Positions 21,343-31,476 of a stretch of DNA of 61,389 bases are shown here, piece after piece. Source of the stretch: Alkalihalobacterium chitinilyticum (GTDB lineage Bacteria; Bacillota; Bacilli; Bacillales; Bacillaceae_F); NCBI RefSeq assembly GCF_029028005.1, contig NZ_JAOTPO010000024.1, positions 1-61,389 on the forward strand, in the 5' to 3' direction. Position numbers and translations under genes: made by a program. Within the stretch, counting starts at the first letter, position 1; the number at the start of each line of letters is the position of its first letter. The notes under the pieces are model-generated. The model saw nothing but the letters and a program-made list of their open reading frames with translations, made no database searches and was not told the DNA's origin.

Positions 21343-21810
21343 TTACCCACGTCTAGCGCCTCGACCACCTCGCTTCGACTCTGTTTGGCGTTTTAGCGTG
21401 GAGAGACGTTCTTCACTATCTTTTAAGAAACGATTCATTTTATCTTCAAAAGACAAGGATGGACGCTGGTTGCGCGCACCACTATTTCCACCTTTACCGT
21501 AATTTCCTCCAGATCTTGCTGGGCGTGGCGGACGGGCCGGACGAGGTGGACGGCTTGCCATCTCCTCTTTAGGGCGTTCTTGAGCTTTTCTGATTGAAAG
21601 TCCGATCTTTCCATCTTGCTCAACATTAACAACTTTAACTAGAACCTCATCGCCAACTTTTAAGACTTCTTTAATGTCTTTTACATAATTGTCAGCGACC
21701 TCACTAATATGAACCAGACCAGTAGTACCTCCTGGCAGCTCCACAAATGCCCCAAAATGGGTAATACCCGTTACCTTACCTTGCAACTTGCTGCCTACTT
21801 CGATTGACAT
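21343..21810 (-). CDS. yabR: S1-domain RNA-binding protein YabR
   Basis: A 155-aa protein with one S1 RNA-binding domain (residues 3-75), showing G-x-V-T-G-I-x-x-F-G-A-F-V-E and VHISE as in ribosomal protein S1 and polynucleotide phosphorylase. The rest is a basic, proline-, arginine- and glycine-rich tail with RPPRPARPPRPAR-type repeats, a likely unstructured RNA-binding extension. The B. subtilis homologue is shorter, so the tail has grown here. It sits between divIC and the tRNA. The exact role is unknown; RNA or ribosome association is inferred. Confidence 0.9.
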   Translation of the reverse strand: MSIEVGSKLQGKVTGITHFGAFVELPGGTTGLVHISEVADNYVKDIKEVLKVGDEVLVKVVNVEQDGKIGLSIRKAQERPKEEMASRPPRPARPPRPARSGGNYGKGGNSGARNQRPSLSFEDKMNRFLKDSEERLSTLKRQTESKRGGRGARRG

Positions 21811-21943
21811 GTTAAAAATTGCTCCTCCTTAAAAAACAAATAAAATAATGTTTTATAGAGATGCTTCAAAAGATTAAGCATGTAATGCCTTCTTTTAAAA
21901 ACACACTTATATTATAAATTATACTTGATGTGGAAAAAGAGTG

Positions 21944-22324
21944 TCAATCTGTTGATAATTTAGGTAATTTAAACAAAATTTCCCCATCCTTAGCTAAAAA
22001 GTAATCCCGTCTTGCAATTTCTGCAATATACTCTAAGTCGTTATAGTTTTCAATCTCCTGTTCGAGATAAACTTGTTCAAGCTGCAGCGCTTCTAACTTT
22101 GCCTCAAGCGCTTGTCTCTCTTCCATCTTCTCGTCTATTAACTGAGCTTGAGTATGAATAGTCATAAAAGCAACGACACTAAGGGTGACTACAATCACTG
22201 CGAGTGCTGTTAAACGTCGAAATAAACCTCTTTTTTTACGAAGCTGTTCTTCCGACACTTGTTCCTGCGCTCGATTGAAACTGGCATCCAGCTCCCTTAC
22301 CTTTCGCTTTCGTTCCGTAACCAT
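21944..22324 (-). CDS. divIC: Cell division protein DivIC (FtsB-type)
   Basis: Bitopic division protein that works with FtsL and DivIB in the septal synthase complex. The 126 aa have a basic cytoplasmic N terminus (1-31), one membrane segment (about 33-54), and an external coiled coil (about 58-95) with heptad leucines and glutamates. The FtsB/DivIC-type end reads YIAEIARRDYFLAKDGEILFKLP. The start codon overlaps the yabQ stop in TAATG. It is conserved in position between yabQ and yabR. Confidence 0.93.
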   Translation of the reverse strand: MVTERKRKVRELDASFNRAQEQVSEEQLRKKRGLFRRLTALAVIVVTLSVVAFMTIHTQAQLIDEKMEERQALEAKLEALQLEQVYLEQEIENYNDLEYIAEIARRDYFLAKDGEILFKLPKLSTD

Positions 22325-22926
22325 TAATCATCCCCCTTGTTGCCACGTGTGCGTATATACTTCCATAAGGCAACAGCTTTTTTCACCCATTTACTCTTTT
22401 TTATACTATTCACTAGTCGATCTAACCTAGAAAGCTTGTATACTATTTTTCCAAGCCAGCTAAGCGGTTTAAAGATGACCTTAAAGATAAACATTAATAT
22501 GGATAATATTAGTGATATTACCATGATAACCAAGGAATATAATAGTTTCAATAGCCATTTAATAGGATTGATGAAGATACTGATAATAAGTGCACGAACA
22601 AAACGATAAATAGCAACAGATGCACGAATGCAAGTTTCTAAGCTTCGCAAATAAATCCGTTGAAACAGAGCCTGATAGGCAGCATACCCGCATATAAGAG
22701 CAAGAAAGATATAAAATCTCATTTCACCCTCATTGACTTTGAGCAGAACATAGAAAATGAGAAGACCTTGAATTAACCAGAATAAGAAATCATTGAATAT
22801 CGTCATCCATGACCATTTAGGCCGAGGCTGTCTGGCGAATCTCCTATATGTATCAATAGAAGCCCCAAGCCAAGTGCCTGCAGCCACCATTGATAACATT
22901 GTATAAAATTGGATAGTTAAGCTCAC
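22324..22926 (-). CDS. yabQ: Spore cortex biosynthesis protein YabQ
   Basis: A 200-residue membrane protein required for spore cortex formation in B. subtilis, made in the mother cell under sigma-E. There are about four membrane segments (residues 4-24, 43-62, 67-86 and 125-155). A basic C terminus follows. The start is GTG, sharing the string GTGA with the yabP stop; its own stop overlaps divIC in TAATG. It is thus tightly coupled in the yabP-yabQ-divIC unit. The biochemical activity is unknown. Confidence 0.9.
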   Translation of the reverse strand: MSLTIQFYTMLSMVAAGTWLGASIDTYRRFARQPRPKWSWMTIFNDFLFWLIQGLLIFYVLLKVNEGEMRFYIFLALICGYAAYQALFQRIYLRSLETCIRASVAIYRFVRALIISIFINPIKWLLKLLYSLVIMVISLILSILMFIFKVIFKPLSWLGKIVYKLSRLDRLVNSIKKSKWVKKAVALWKYIRTRGNKGDD

Positions 22927-23234
22927 TTGAATAACTTCCCAAACAGGCCTTTTGTTTTTCCGCCCTGGCTTTCATCAAGGTATACAAGGTCAAAGATTTT
23001 ACCTTCAATCGAAACTAGTCCTTGCTCAACATTTAAGTTTTTCATATGCAGGTTTTGCCCTCTAATCGATAGAAAGCCCATTTCTGTTTCTAGTAAAAAC
23101 TCCTCATTATCAAAGCTTTCTACTTGTCTGACTCCGGTAATATCCAGCTTTTTTCGACCACGTAACGTAATGTCATGTTCTTTCGTTTGTCTTGCATGCC
23201 CCATCGGTGTACCAAACTCGTAATTTTGTTCCAT
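22923..23234 (-). CDS. yabP: Sporulation protein YabP
   Basis: A 103-aa beta-rich protein of the YabP/YqfC family, with the signature HDITLRGRKKLDITGVRQVESFD in residues 19-41 (broken here by naming). It is a mother-cell sporulation protein needed with YabQ for the cortex. The start is ATG after GAGGAGG. A CATAAATT at 23266-23274 on the minus strand fits a sigma-E -10 (CATANNNT), though I could not place a -35. The family is linked to membrane partners, here YabQ. Confidence 0.9.
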   Translation of the reverse strand: MEQNYEFGTPMGHARQTKEHDITLRGRKKLDITGVRQVESFDNEEFLLETEMGFLSIRGQNLHMKNLNVEQGLVSIEGKIFDLVYLDESQGGKTKGLFGKLFK

Positions 23235-23312
23235 TCTGACTCCTCCTCAACACGTCATTTATTACAAATTTATGATTAGAGGACAAAGAATAGAACAAGC
23301 TGTTTATTTTTC

Positions 23313-23579
23313 CTATTCGGCTGTTGCTACGGGTTCTTCTTTAATTACTTTATACATCATACCAGCTTCTTCTTTTCTCGTTGTATCCTTAATGGCTTCT
23401 ACTTTCACTGTCACGAGTTTTTGTCCGAAGCGAACGACAAGCTCATCACCTACACTGACATTTGTCCCTGCTTTTGCAACTTGCCCGTTTACCGTAATTC
23501 TTCCTTGATCACATACTTCTTTAGCTAGCGTACGACGCTTAATTAATCTTGACACCTTTAAAAACTTATCCAACCTCAT
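23313..23579 (-). CDS. rqcP: S4-domain ribosome quality control protein RqcP
   Basis: Small S4-type RNA-binding protein (88 aa). In B. subtilis (YabO) it binds stalled 50S subunits and supports alanine tailing by RqcH. The S4 domain is clear: [20 protein letters not shown] at residues 2-21, then [20 protein letters not shown]. The ATG at 23579 is chosen because GGAGG lies 8 nt upstream and homology begins there; the frame continues upstream to 23633 without homology. It overlaps nothing and lies 17 bp after mazG. Confidence 0.93.
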   Translation of the reverse strand: MRLDKFLKVSRLIKRRTLAKEVCDQGRITVNGQVAKAGTNVSVGDELVVRFGQKLVTVKVEAIKDTTRKEEAGMMYKVIKEEPVATAE

Positions 23580-23595
23580 TAGAAATTCCTCCTTT

Positions 23596-25059
23596 TTATT
23601 GGAACTTTTCTTTACTTTTTTCCCAAATTTCATCCATCTTTTCTAATGTCACATCTGCGAATGTTAAACCTTCCTCTGTTAACTGGTCTTCAATTGCTTT
23701 AAATCGACTTGAGAACTTTTGATTCGTCATATGCAGTGCTTCTTCTGGGTTAATCTTATAAAACCTTGCTAGATTAACGACGACAAAGAGAATATCACCT
23801 AGTTCCTTTTTCATTTTCTCTTCATTATTCACTTTAAATTCGGAGAAGAATTCACCGATTTCTTCTTGTAGTTTCATCCACATAGGAGCAGCGTCATCCC
23901 AGTCAAACCCTACTTTTGCAGCCTTTTTCTGTATTTCAAAAGCTTTCATTAAAGCAGGCATACTTTTTGGAATTCCATCTAACGCAGATCCGTTTCGTTC
24001 ATCCTTCTTTTCTTTTCGCTTAATTTCTTCCCAATTGGCGACAACTTCCGCTGCGTCTTTTGCATCTTGATTGGAAAAGACATGAGGATGTCTGCGAATC
24101 ATCTTTTCCGTAATCGATTGAATGATATCATCAATCGTAAACCATCCATCATCTTCACCGATCTGTGCATGTAACATCACCTGAAGTAAAACATCACCAA
24201 GCTCTTCTACTAAGTGATCGTCATCTTCTTCATCGATGGCTTCTAACACTTCATACGCTTCCTCTAACAAAAAAGGTTTTAAAGATTGGTGGGTTTGTTC
24301 TTGGTCCCAAGGACAGCCTTCAGGTCCTCTTAAGGTTGCGATAACTTCTCTTAGTTTTTGGAAGTCTTTATACAAGAGTTGTTCATTCTCTACAGGAGGA
24401 ACGTAAACAGCCGTTAAATTGTTCAGCTCAGTCACATGGTCGAGTTCATATAACGGACAAGTGATAATCGTTTCCTTTGACGTTCCAACTGCTGTCGCAA
24501 CACTAACTTCATAATCATCTGGCAATAAATCCATTAACGTTAATTTAACTTCCGAAGCAATATACGCGTCATACACTTGGCAAATAATGATATGTTGCCG
24601 TATTTGTAGGTCTTCCCTTTTTAATTGGGTTCCATCTACAATTTGACATCCATCGATCGGATCGATTTTCAACGCATTGAACATTGGGTCTAAGAAGCTT
24701 TGCCCTCCTTGGATCTCTACATGAATGTCACGTTCTTTTCCTTCCCTCAATAAAAGTTGAACCGTCTCTTCTGCAACTAATGGATGGCCAGGCACTGCAT
24801 ATGTAATTTCCGCTTGCGTTTCTAATTCAGCTAAGAGTATATCTACAATCGATCGATAGACATCTTCAAAACGCTCATGCTTTTCATATTCTTCATCAAA
24901 GGATGAATACGTTAAGCCTTCGCTTTTTAACTCTTCAATAACCGGGTGCCTCTCTGTTCTTAAAAAGAGCGGTTTCTCCTTTTTTAAGATTTGATAGGTA
25001 CCTAACGATAATTGAGCAAGTTCGCCAGCCCCTAAGCCAATAACCGTAATTTTTTTCAC
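23596..25059 (-). CDS. mazG: Nucleoside triphosphate pyrophosphohydrolase MazG fused to SAM methylase-like domain (YabN)
   Basis: Two-domain house-cleaning enzyme of 487 aa. Residues 1-220 are a tetrapyrrole methylase-like domain (early VIGLGAG and PGHPLVAEE near 80). Residues 245-485 hold two MazG repeats: [14 protein letters not shown] near 250, then EExxE and ExxD metal motifs in [14 protein letters not shown] and ELGDVLLQ. The fusion is normal for Bacillus YabN. The start is GTG, sharing the G of the flippase gene stop TAG. It is predicted to hydrolyse NTPs to NMP and PPi. Confidence 0.95.
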   Translation of the reverse strand: MKKITVIGLGAGELAQLSLGTYQILKKEKPLFLRTERHPVIEELKSEGLTYSSFDEEYEKHERFEDVYRSIVDILLAELETQAEITYAVPGHPLVAEETVQLLLREGKERDIHVEIQGGQSFLDPMFNALKIDPIDGCQIVDGTQLKREDLQIRQHIIICQVYDAYIASEVKLTLMDLLPDDYEVSVATAVGTSKETIITCPLYELDHVTELNNLTAVYVPPVENEQLLYKDFQKLREVIATLRGPEGCPWDQEQTHQSLKPFLLEEAYEVLEAIDEEDDDHLVEELGDVLLQVMLHAQIGEDDGWFTIDDIIQSITEKMIRRHPHVFSNQDAKDAAEVVANWEEIKRKEKKDERNGSALDGIPKSMPALMKAFEIQKKAAKVGFDWDDAAPMWMKLQEEIGEFFSEFKVNNEEKMKKELGDILFVVVNLARFYKINPEEALHMTNQKFSSRFKAIEDQLTEEGLTFADVTLEKMDEIWEKSKEKFQ

Positions 25060-26651
25060 TATAAATCTCTCCTTCGGTTAATTACATTGTATAGTTTAGC
25101 GAGAACCGGAATAATAGATACTTCATTCTCAGAAAATACTCGGAACTTTATCATTAAATAAATGGCCATAATTCCTCCAACGGATACACTAGACAACGCT
25201 ATTACACCGTCTATTATTCGTGAAGACTCATCAAGCATATACTCTAACCCGCTTCTCCAAACAAACGTTATCGCTCCCATTATCATTACTGTACAAACGA
25301 TGCCGAAGAATTGAATTCGTTTGATCGGCGAGGCTCCATCGAATTTATAAATGATGAATATATTTAAAAAGGCGATAACCGCTAAAGAAAAAGTCGTTGC
25401 CATTGCAGCACCTGCTGTTCCGAGTGAAGGAACGAGCCATACATTACCGAGGGCTTTCAGCACTAACCCGATAACGATATGTCTAGCAGCAATATCTCCT
25501 TTATCATAACCTTGAAGAATCGCTGCTGATGTCATAACGAGTGCTCCAAACACAATCGAAAACGCTAAAATAAACAAAACGTTCGATCCTTCACGATTTG
25601 TAAACAAAAGGTGATTCGTCGGCTCAATAATAATGGCCAGTCCGACCGATGCTAATAGGCCAAACACATAAGTTAATCGAAGCGTTAATTCTGTTTTCTG
25701 CCTCGCTTCTGTTTGATCTTTTAACGTTTTTGCTCTTGATATCATGGGTACAACAGTTAAAGCAAAAGCCGTAGCGACAATGGTTCCTAACTGGATTAAA
25801 GGTTGCCCGCGATCGTAAATTCCTTTAGATATTTTAGCAGCTTCTATGTGGACACCGCTCTCAAGTAAAAAACGCAGTACCGTTAAACTATCGATGAGCT
25901 GAATAAAGACGATAACTAAAATGGTCATCGAGAAAAGTACGCTGTTTTTTACAAAGGGTAATATGTATTCTTTATTTACTTTCTTTAAACGTATTGAAAT
26001 TCCTTTTCTTTTCTTATTTTGACGAAAATACAATAGTAAGCAAATCGCACCTGCTACTGCTCCCAGCACCGATCCAATGACTGCCCCTAGCCCAGCCCCA
26101 TAAGGACCATACCCTAAAAACATCATGACAAAAGCTAAAACTAAGATTAAAATGACGCGCAGACTTTGATCCGTCAGCTGAGAAACAGCTGTAGGTGTCA
26201 TCCATTCCTGGCCTTGAAAATAGCCACGAAAAACAGAGAGAATTGGAACGATGAAATATGTCAAAGCGGTTACCCGTAAAGGAGACGTAAGCAGTGGATC
26301 GCCCATCCATTTTGCAAGCGGCTCAGCTAAGATGAATAACAATATACCTGCTATACTTGAAATAAAAATAAGTGCATAAAAATAGGTTGATAAAAGCGTC
26401 TGTTCTTTCTGAACTTTTCGTTGGCTTGAAAGCTCCTTTGAAATGATGACTGGAAAGCCATAAATGGATAAGGTAAATGCAATCGCATAAAAAGGATACA
26501 CTTGTTGATATACATAAAAACCGATATCCCCTGCGATATTTTGGTAAGGAATACGGTACACCGCGCTTAGTATTTTTGTTAGTATCGCTGCAACTGTTAA
26601 TATTATTGCGCCTTGCCAAACCCTCTTCGTTTGGTCACTATATTGAGACAC
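25059..26651 (-). CDS. yabM: MurJ/SpoVB-family flippase-like membrane protein (YabM)
   Basis: A 530-aa polytopic protein of the MVF / polysaccharide transporter family, with about 14 predicted membrane segments and a basic N terminus. Family features include YRIPYQNIAG near residue 32, GFPVIIS near 65 and the stretch FRGYFQGQEWMTPTAVSQL near 142. SpoVB paralogues move lipid-linked precursors for the spore cortex. Whether this one flips lipid II, teichoic acid precursors or something else cannot be told from sequence. It lies upstream of mazG with a 1-nt overlap. Confidence 0.87.
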   Translation of the reverse strand: MSQYSDQTKRVWQGAIILTVAAILTKILSAVYRIPYQNIAGDIGFYVYQQVYPFYAIAFTLSIYGFPVIISKELSSQRKVQKEQTLLSTYFYALIFISSIAGILLFILAEPLAKWMGDPLLTSPLRVTALTYFIVPILSVFRGYFQGQEWMTPTAVSQLTDQSLRVILILVLAFVMMFLGYGPYGAGLGAVIGSVLGAVAGAICLLLYFRQNKKRKGISIRLKKVNKEYILPFVKNSVLFSMTILVIVFIQLIDSLTVLRFLLESGVHIEAAKISKGIYDRGQPLIQLGTIVATAFALTVVPMISRAKTLKDQTEARQKTELTLRLTYVFGLLASVGLAIIIEPTNHLLFTNREGSNVLFILAFSIVFGALVMTSAAILQGYDKGDIAARHIVIGLVLKALGNVWLVPSLGTAGAAMATTFSLAVIAFLNIFIIYKFDGASPIKRIQFFGIVCTVMIMGAITFVWRSGLEYMLDESSRIIDGVIALSSVSVGGIMAIYLMIKFRVFSENEVSIIPVLAKLYNVINRRRDL

Positions 26652-26967
26652 AAACCATTCTCCTCCCCCATCTTGAGTGTTTACTTGAGGCCCACACGAT
26701 GCGGGTCAAACAGGATAAAACTAATCGCTATTATATCACAGTCCATCGATAATCGGTTATTTTGCACAGCACTTAGTTACAGCTGGGGCATTCATGAAAA
26801 GCAGCAACGAACCGTAAACGATTCCCGCTAGCCGCTAATAATTGATTACCTTTAAATAAAAAAAGAGGAGGGATATCATCCCCCCTTCTTTTTAAGCTTA
26901 CGATATTAAATAATTTCGCTTTTAATTACTTACATTGCGTAAGCTTCCTGTCAGAGTTATCTTTCTC
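26652..26967. other. Intergenic region between spoVT and yabM
   Basis: This 316-bp gap holds the spoVT terminator (26857-26888). On the minus strand a TATAAT at about 26732-26737 may be the -10 of the yabM-mazG operon, but its -35 is not convincing. A short hairpin, CCCGCA-TCG-TGTGGG, follows at about 26690-26704 in the presumed leader. No reading frame with a ribosome binding site was seen. Confidence 0.4.
26857..26888 (-). terminator. Intrinsic terminator after spoVT
   Basis: The stem AGGGGGGAT / ATCCCTCCT is followed by CTTTTTTT on the minus strand, about 80 bp after the spoVT stop. Confidence 0.85.
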
Positions 26968-27507
26968 TTATTGTTCCATTTGTCTTGCTAAAAATCCGGC
27001 CGCGGTCTCCGCTAACTTTTGCTCAACCTCACCTGAAAAAGACTCTTCCTTATTAAGCATGACCACTGCACCAATTGGGTCGCCGTTAGCAATAATAGGT
27101 GCAACAACTAAACCTTTTATATCCTCTTTATGGTCACCTACAATATTGAACTCTCCTGCTGAAGACTCTACTCTAGATTTTCTCTCATCCATCGTAGCTT
27201 CTACAATTTCACCAATGCTCTTACTGTAATACTCTTTCTTTGAACCTCCAGATACAGCAATATATGTATCACGGTCCGCGATAAGTACAGTATGGCCTAA
27301 GCTGTCGTAAAGAGCTTCAGCATACTCTTTTGCAAAATCACCTAACTCTGAAATAGGTGAATATTTCTTTAATATAACCTCACCGTCTCGATCAACGAAG
27401 ATTTCCAACGGATCCCCTTCTCTAATTCTCAACGTACGTCGGATTTCCTTGGGGATGACAACACGACCTAGATCATCAATGCGACGAACAATTCCAGTAG
27501 CTTTCAT
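26968..27507 (-). CDS. spoVT: Stage V sporulation regulator SpoVT
   Basis: Forespore transcription factor that modulates sigma-G genes. The 179 aa have an AbrB-type swapped-hairpin DNA-binding domain at residues 1-50 (MKATGIVRRIDDLGRVVIPK) and a C-terminal GAF-like domain. This is the same DNA-binding fold as abrB at 52755. The ATG at 27507 matches the B. subtilis N terminus; the frame starts five codons earlier without support. A sigma-G-like promoter lies at 27625-27655, and a terminator follows the gene, so it is a single-gene unit. Confidence 0.96.
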   Translation of the reverse strand: MKATGIVRRIDDLGRVVIPKEIRRTLRIREGDPLEIFVDRDGEVILKKYSPISELGDFAKEYAEALYDSLGHTVLIADRDTYIAVSGGSKKEYYSKSIGEIVEATMDERKSRVESSAGEFNIVGDHKEDIKGLVVAPIIANGDPIGAVVMLNKEESFSGEVEQKLAETAAGFLARQMEQ

Positions 27508-27624
27508 ACCTAGATGCCTCACTTTCTAATGATGTAGTAGCATAGGAAATGGTTGTTAAAAAACCTCATTTAGTTTTTTAAACCTTTGAAAAACCATCCA
27601 CAAATGTTGAATTCGTCTTGTCTA

Positions 27625-27655
27625 TATTATCTATTGCTTGGAAAAGAACTATTCA
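27625..27655 (-). promoter_or_regulatory. Sigma-G-like promoter of spoVT
   Basis: TGAATA (27650-27655) and GATAATA (27625-27631) are spaced 18 bp apart on the minus strand. The consensus for forespore sigma-G is close to TGAATA-N18-CATACTA (5 of 7 in the -10 here). spoVT is a sigma-G gene in B. subtilis, so the match is expected. The start lies about 115 bp upstream of the ATG. Confidence 0.55.
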
Positions 27656-27719
27656 CCAATTTTTCATATTTCTTGTCAATTTGCTATTTCCAATTTTTGT
27701 GAAAAATTAGAAATGCACG

Positions 27720-30700
27720 TTATATTTTCTTTTTAACAAGGTTGAGTTCACTTAGAAGTCTTTCGCAAGTCGAAAGTAAATCTTTACTCGTCATCCCTTT
27801 TGTTTTAATTACAACTTTAATCTTATCGCCTGAAGTTCCTAAAGTAACCGCTCGCCCAAGTTGATTCACTAACTCAAACAACTTGGCTCCATCGATTCGC
27901 TTACTTTCCTCTTCCGTCATCAGCAATGTGCAGTTATCTTTCGTTTGTGTAATTTCACTTACTTTCTCTTCTCTCGCGTAGAGCTTGATTTTCGTAATAC
28001 TTAATAGGTCAGCCACTTCTTCAGGATATTCCCCAAAACGGTCGATGAGCTCATCTTGTAAATCTGACAGGTCTTCCATATTTTCAACGCCACGGAATTT
28101 TTTATACATTTCGATTTTCTGCTTAGCATCTTGTATATAGGTTTCCGGAATATATGCATCCACTAACATATTGATTTCTACTGAAAATGGAGGTTCTTTC
28201 GGTTTGTCTCCTTTTCGTTCCTCAATCGCTTCTTTCAGCATTTGTGAATAAAGATCAAACCCTACAGATTCGATAAATCCATGTTGCTGAGCCCCTAACA
28301 GGTTCCCGGCTCCACGAATTGACAAATCACGCATCGCGATTTTAAATCCTGAACCAAGCTCCGTAAATTCTTTAATAGCCTGTAAACGTTTTTCAGCAAC
28401 TTCTGTAAGAACTTTATCGCGCTGGTACGTAAAATAAGCGTAAGCAACCCGATTCGAACGCCCTACCCGGCCGCGTATTTGATAAAGCTGTGATAAGCCC
28501 ATCTTATCTGCGTCATAAATGATCAACGTATTAACATTTGGAATATCTACACCGGTTTCAATGATCGTAGTCGTAACTAACACATCACTGTTTCCTTCAA
28601 GAAAGTCAATCATAATTGACTCTAGTTCACGCTCATTCATTTGACCATGCGCAAATGAAACTCTGGCATCTGGAACAAGCATCGAAATTTGGTCTGCCAT
28701 CTTTGTAATATTTTCCACGCGGTTGTACAAGAAGTAAACTTGACCACCTCTTGTCAACTCTCGTTCAATCGCTTCTTTTACGAGTGAAGCGTTATATTCC
28801 ACAACATAGGTTTGAACTGGAAAACGGTTTTCTGGCGGAGTTTCAATGACAGAGAGATCACGAACACCTAACATCGACATATGCAGCGTTCTCGGAATAG
28901 GCGTTGCCGTTAGTGTTAAAACGTCAACGTTCGATTTTAACTGTTTAATTTTTTCTTTATGTGTAACGCCAAACCGTTGTTCTTCATCAACGATTAGTAT
29001 ACCAAGGTCTTTGTACACGACATCTTTCGATAACAGTCGATGAGTTCCCACGACAATATCAACTGTACCAGCTTTCAACCCTTTTATCGTTTCATTTTGC
29101 TCTTTCCGGGAACGGAAGCGACTCAGTACACCAATTCCAATTGGAAACTCTGAGAAGCGCTCTTTGATCGTCTCGTAATGCTGTTGAGCAAGGATCGTTG
29201 TCGGTACAAGTACAGCAACTTGCTTTCCGTCCATAATGGCTTTAAATGCAGCACGGATCGCCACCTCAGTTTTACCGTAACCTACATCTCCGCAAAGAAG
29301 ACGGTCCATCGGCCGTTGTCTTTCCATATCTTCTTTAATTTCCTCAATCGCACGAAGCTGATCTTCTGTTTCTTGATATGGAAATGAGTTTTCAAATTCT
29401 TGTTGCTCTATCCCATCTTTAGAAAACGGATGTCCAACACTTGCTTCTCGTTCTGCATAAAGTTTAATAAGATCATCGGCAATATCCTCGACAGAAGACT
29501 GAACTTTCCGCTTTACTTTTTTCCAATCACTTCCACCTAAAGCATAGATCTTTGGTTCTTTTTCTTCACTGCCTACGTACTTCTGAACTTGATCAATTTG
29601 TTCAACCGGAACATAGAGCTTGTCATTTCCTGCATACCTTAAATTCAAGTAATCTTTATGTGTTCCGTTAATTTCAAGTGTTTCAATTCCTAAGTACTTT
29701 CCAATTCCATGATTCGAATGAACGACAAGGTCACCCACTTGTAACTCAGAGTAACTTTTAATTCGTTCTGCATTAGATATTTTCTGTTTTCTTTGCGAGC
29801 GTTTTATTTTCTTTGTAAAAACTTCTTCTTCAGTGATCACAACTAGCTTTTGAAGAGGCAGCTCAAATCCACTATTTAAAGTCCCGGTAAATATTTGCGC
29901 TCTGCCTTGTAAAAGCGGACTCTTCTCTTCGATTAATTCTGCTTCTATTTTGTAATCATCAAGAACGTGTTGAAGTCTTTTGGCACGTTCTTTAGTTGCG
30001 GCTAGAAAAAGGACGGTCCATTTCGATTTAAACCAGCGATCGGTTTCGGTTTTGAGCAGATGTAATTGCCCATGGAAGTTTTGCATCGCCTTACAATTAA
30101 TATTGACAATATTTTTTGGATTGGTCGAAGGTACATGTTTTAAAAATAGTGATAAATAAATGATTGGAAACGTGCCTGTATTTAATAAACCTTCAAACGA
30201 TCTAGACATCTCTAAATCTGAGATAACTTCTCCTTGTTCTAACAGAGCGGTTAACCATTCAGCTTCTTCTTTTTCTAAATTTGCAGCCATCTCCTGTACA
30301 CGACTAATCTCATCAATGATCATGACGCTATTTTTACTAGCATAATCAAGAATCGTCGATTTTTCATCGTAATATAAGGACATGTATTTGTTCATACCTT
30401 GGAAGGCAATCTTTTGTCTTAATTGACTGACTTCATAGGATATATGTTGAGTGATTTTTTCTTTTACTGTTTTATTCTTTATTTTCTTTAACGTCTGTGA
30501 CAAGCCTTCCTCCAGACGCTCTGCACCCTTCACATAATGCTCTTCATCTAGAATAAGCTCGTTTGCTGGACCAATTACAATCTCGTCCAATTGTCCTTGT
30601 GATCGTTGGTCTTCAACACTAAAATAGCGAAGTGAATCGATTTCTGTATCAAAAAACTCAACGCGAATAGGCTGCTCTTCAGTGAGGGGATAAATGTCTA

Positions 30701-31241
30701 CTATTCCTCCACGAATAGAAAATTCCCCTGGCGAAGCAACCATGTCTGTTCGGGCGTAGCCAATCTTTATTAATTTTTGCAGTAATTTCTCAAAATCAAT
30801 GTCTGTACCGACTTTTAAATGACATTGACTTTCTCTCCATAATTGAGCAGGTGGCAATAACCGTCTGAAACCTGCCATTGGTACAATAACGATCCCATCA
30901 TACCCATTGACAAGTTGATTTAAAACTTCAATTCGTTGAGCTCTCATTTCAGGACTGGCTATTGCTATTTCAGATGAGATCAACTCATTGACAGGATAAA
31001 GAAACACTTTGCTGCTATCAACAAGTGTGGAAAGGTCTTCATATAATTTTTGAGCTTGAAATAGATTATGAGTGATAACGATCTGAGGACTTTTAATATC
31101 CTGATAAAGTGTCGATAAAAACAAGGTTCGTGCTGAACCTGTCAGCCCTGTAATTAATTGCTCTGAAAGTCCTGCTTCAACACTAGTTGAAACCGCTTTA
31201 ATCTCGTCACTTTCTAACATATACTGTTGTAAGCCAAACAT
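27720..31241 (-). CDS. mfd: Transcription-repair coupling factor Mfd
   Basis: Recognises RNA polymerase stalled at DNA damage, removes it and recruits UvrA. The 1173 aa match B. subtilis Mfd (about 1177). In order: the UvrB-like module (1-350), the RNA polymerase interaction domain around 490-560 (VVHSNHGIGKYLG), and the SF2 translocase. The translocase has Walker A LLCGDVGYGKTEVA near 650, the DEEQ box IVDEEQRFG near 750 and the QIRGRVGR motif VI near 925. The TRCF C-terminal domain comes last. The gene lies between fin and spoVT, as in B. subtilis. Confidence 0.98.
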   Translation of the reverse strand: MFGLQQYMLESDEIKAVSTSVEAGLSEQLITGLTGSARTLFLSTLYQDIKSPQIVITHNLFQAQKLYEDLSTLVDSSKVFLYPVNELISSEIAIASPEMRAQRIEVLNQLVNGYDGIVIVPMAGFRRLLPPAQLWRESQCHLKVGTDIDFEKLLQKLIKIGYARTDMVASPGEFSIRGGIVDIYPLTEEQPIRVEFFDTEIDSLRYFSVEDQRSQGQLDEIVIGPANELILDEEHYVKGAERLEEGLSQTLKKIKNKTVKEKITQHISYEVSQLRQKIAFQGMNKYMSLYYDEKSTILDYASKNSVMIIDEISRVQEMAANLEKEEAEWLTALLEQGEVISDLEMSRSFEGLLNTGTFPIIYLSLFLKHVPSTNPKNIVNINCKAMQNFHGQLHLLKTETDRWFKSKWTVLFLAATKERAKRLQHVLDDYKIEAELIEEKSPLLQGRAQIFTGTLNSGFELPLQKLVVITEEEVFTKKIKRSQRKQKISNAERIKSYSELQVGDLVVHSNHGIGKYLGIETLEINGTHKDYLNLRYAGNDKLYVPVEQIDQVQKYVGSEEKEPKIYALGGSDWKKVKRKVQSSVEDIADDLIKLYAEREASVGHPFSKDGIEQQEFENSFPYQETEDQLRAIEEIKEDMERQRPMDRLLCGDVGYGKTEVAIRAAFKAIMDGKQVAVLVPTTILAQQHYETIKERFSEFPIGIGVLSRFRSRKEQNETIKGLKAGTVDIVVGTHRLLSKDVVYKDLGILIVDEEQRFGVTHKEKIKQLKSNVDVLTLTATPIPRTLHMSMLGVRDLSVIETPPENRFPVQTYVVEYNASLVKEAIERELTRGGQVYFLYNRVENITKMADQISMLVPDARVSFAHGQMNERELESIMIDFLEGNSDVLVTTTIIETGVDIPNVNTLIIYDADKMGLSQLYQIRGRVGRSNRVAYAYFTYQRDKVLTEVAEKRLQAIKEFTELGSGFKIAMRDLSIRGAGNLLGAQQHGFIESVGFDLYSQMLKEAIEERKGDKPKEPPFSVEINMLVDAYIPETYIQDAKQKIEMYKKFRGVENMEDLSDLQDELIDRFGEYPEEVADLLSITKIKLYAREEKVSEITQTKDNCTLLMTEEESKRIDGAKLFELVNQLGRAVTLGTSGDKIKVVIKTKGMTSKDLLSTCERLLSELNLVKKKI

Positions 31242-31420
31242 GGATGTTCCCCCTATTACTTCCGACCATCTATTATTAACATACTGATATTATAGTTGTA
31301 CCTATTCTACAGTCTTTTGTATTTTCTATGTAGTAATCGTATTTCCCTTTTTTTATTTTATGTTTCTTTTTCAAATCCCTACGTTTATGAAACAGTTAGC
31401 AGACAGGGATCTTACAATAG

Positions 31421-31449
31421 AAAAATGCTTTGGCTTTTCAACCAAAGCT
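31421..31449 (-). terminator. Intrinsic terminator after fin
   Basis: GCTTTGG, an 8-nt loop, CCAAAGC, then ATTTTTC on the minus strand, about 28 bp after the fin stop. Confidence 0.86.
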
Positions 31450-31476
31450 GTAAAACATTGTGTTTATTTTACTGCA

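Noticed and set aside
26690-26704. CCCGCA-TCG-TGTGGG hairpin before yabM as a regulatory RNA
   Set aside because: A six-bp stem without a T-run or known motif is not enough.
27540-27600. A terminator after mfd (AAAAAAC ... GTTTTTT)
   Set aside because: The possible stem is made of A-T pairs apart from one C-G, so it is too weak to call.
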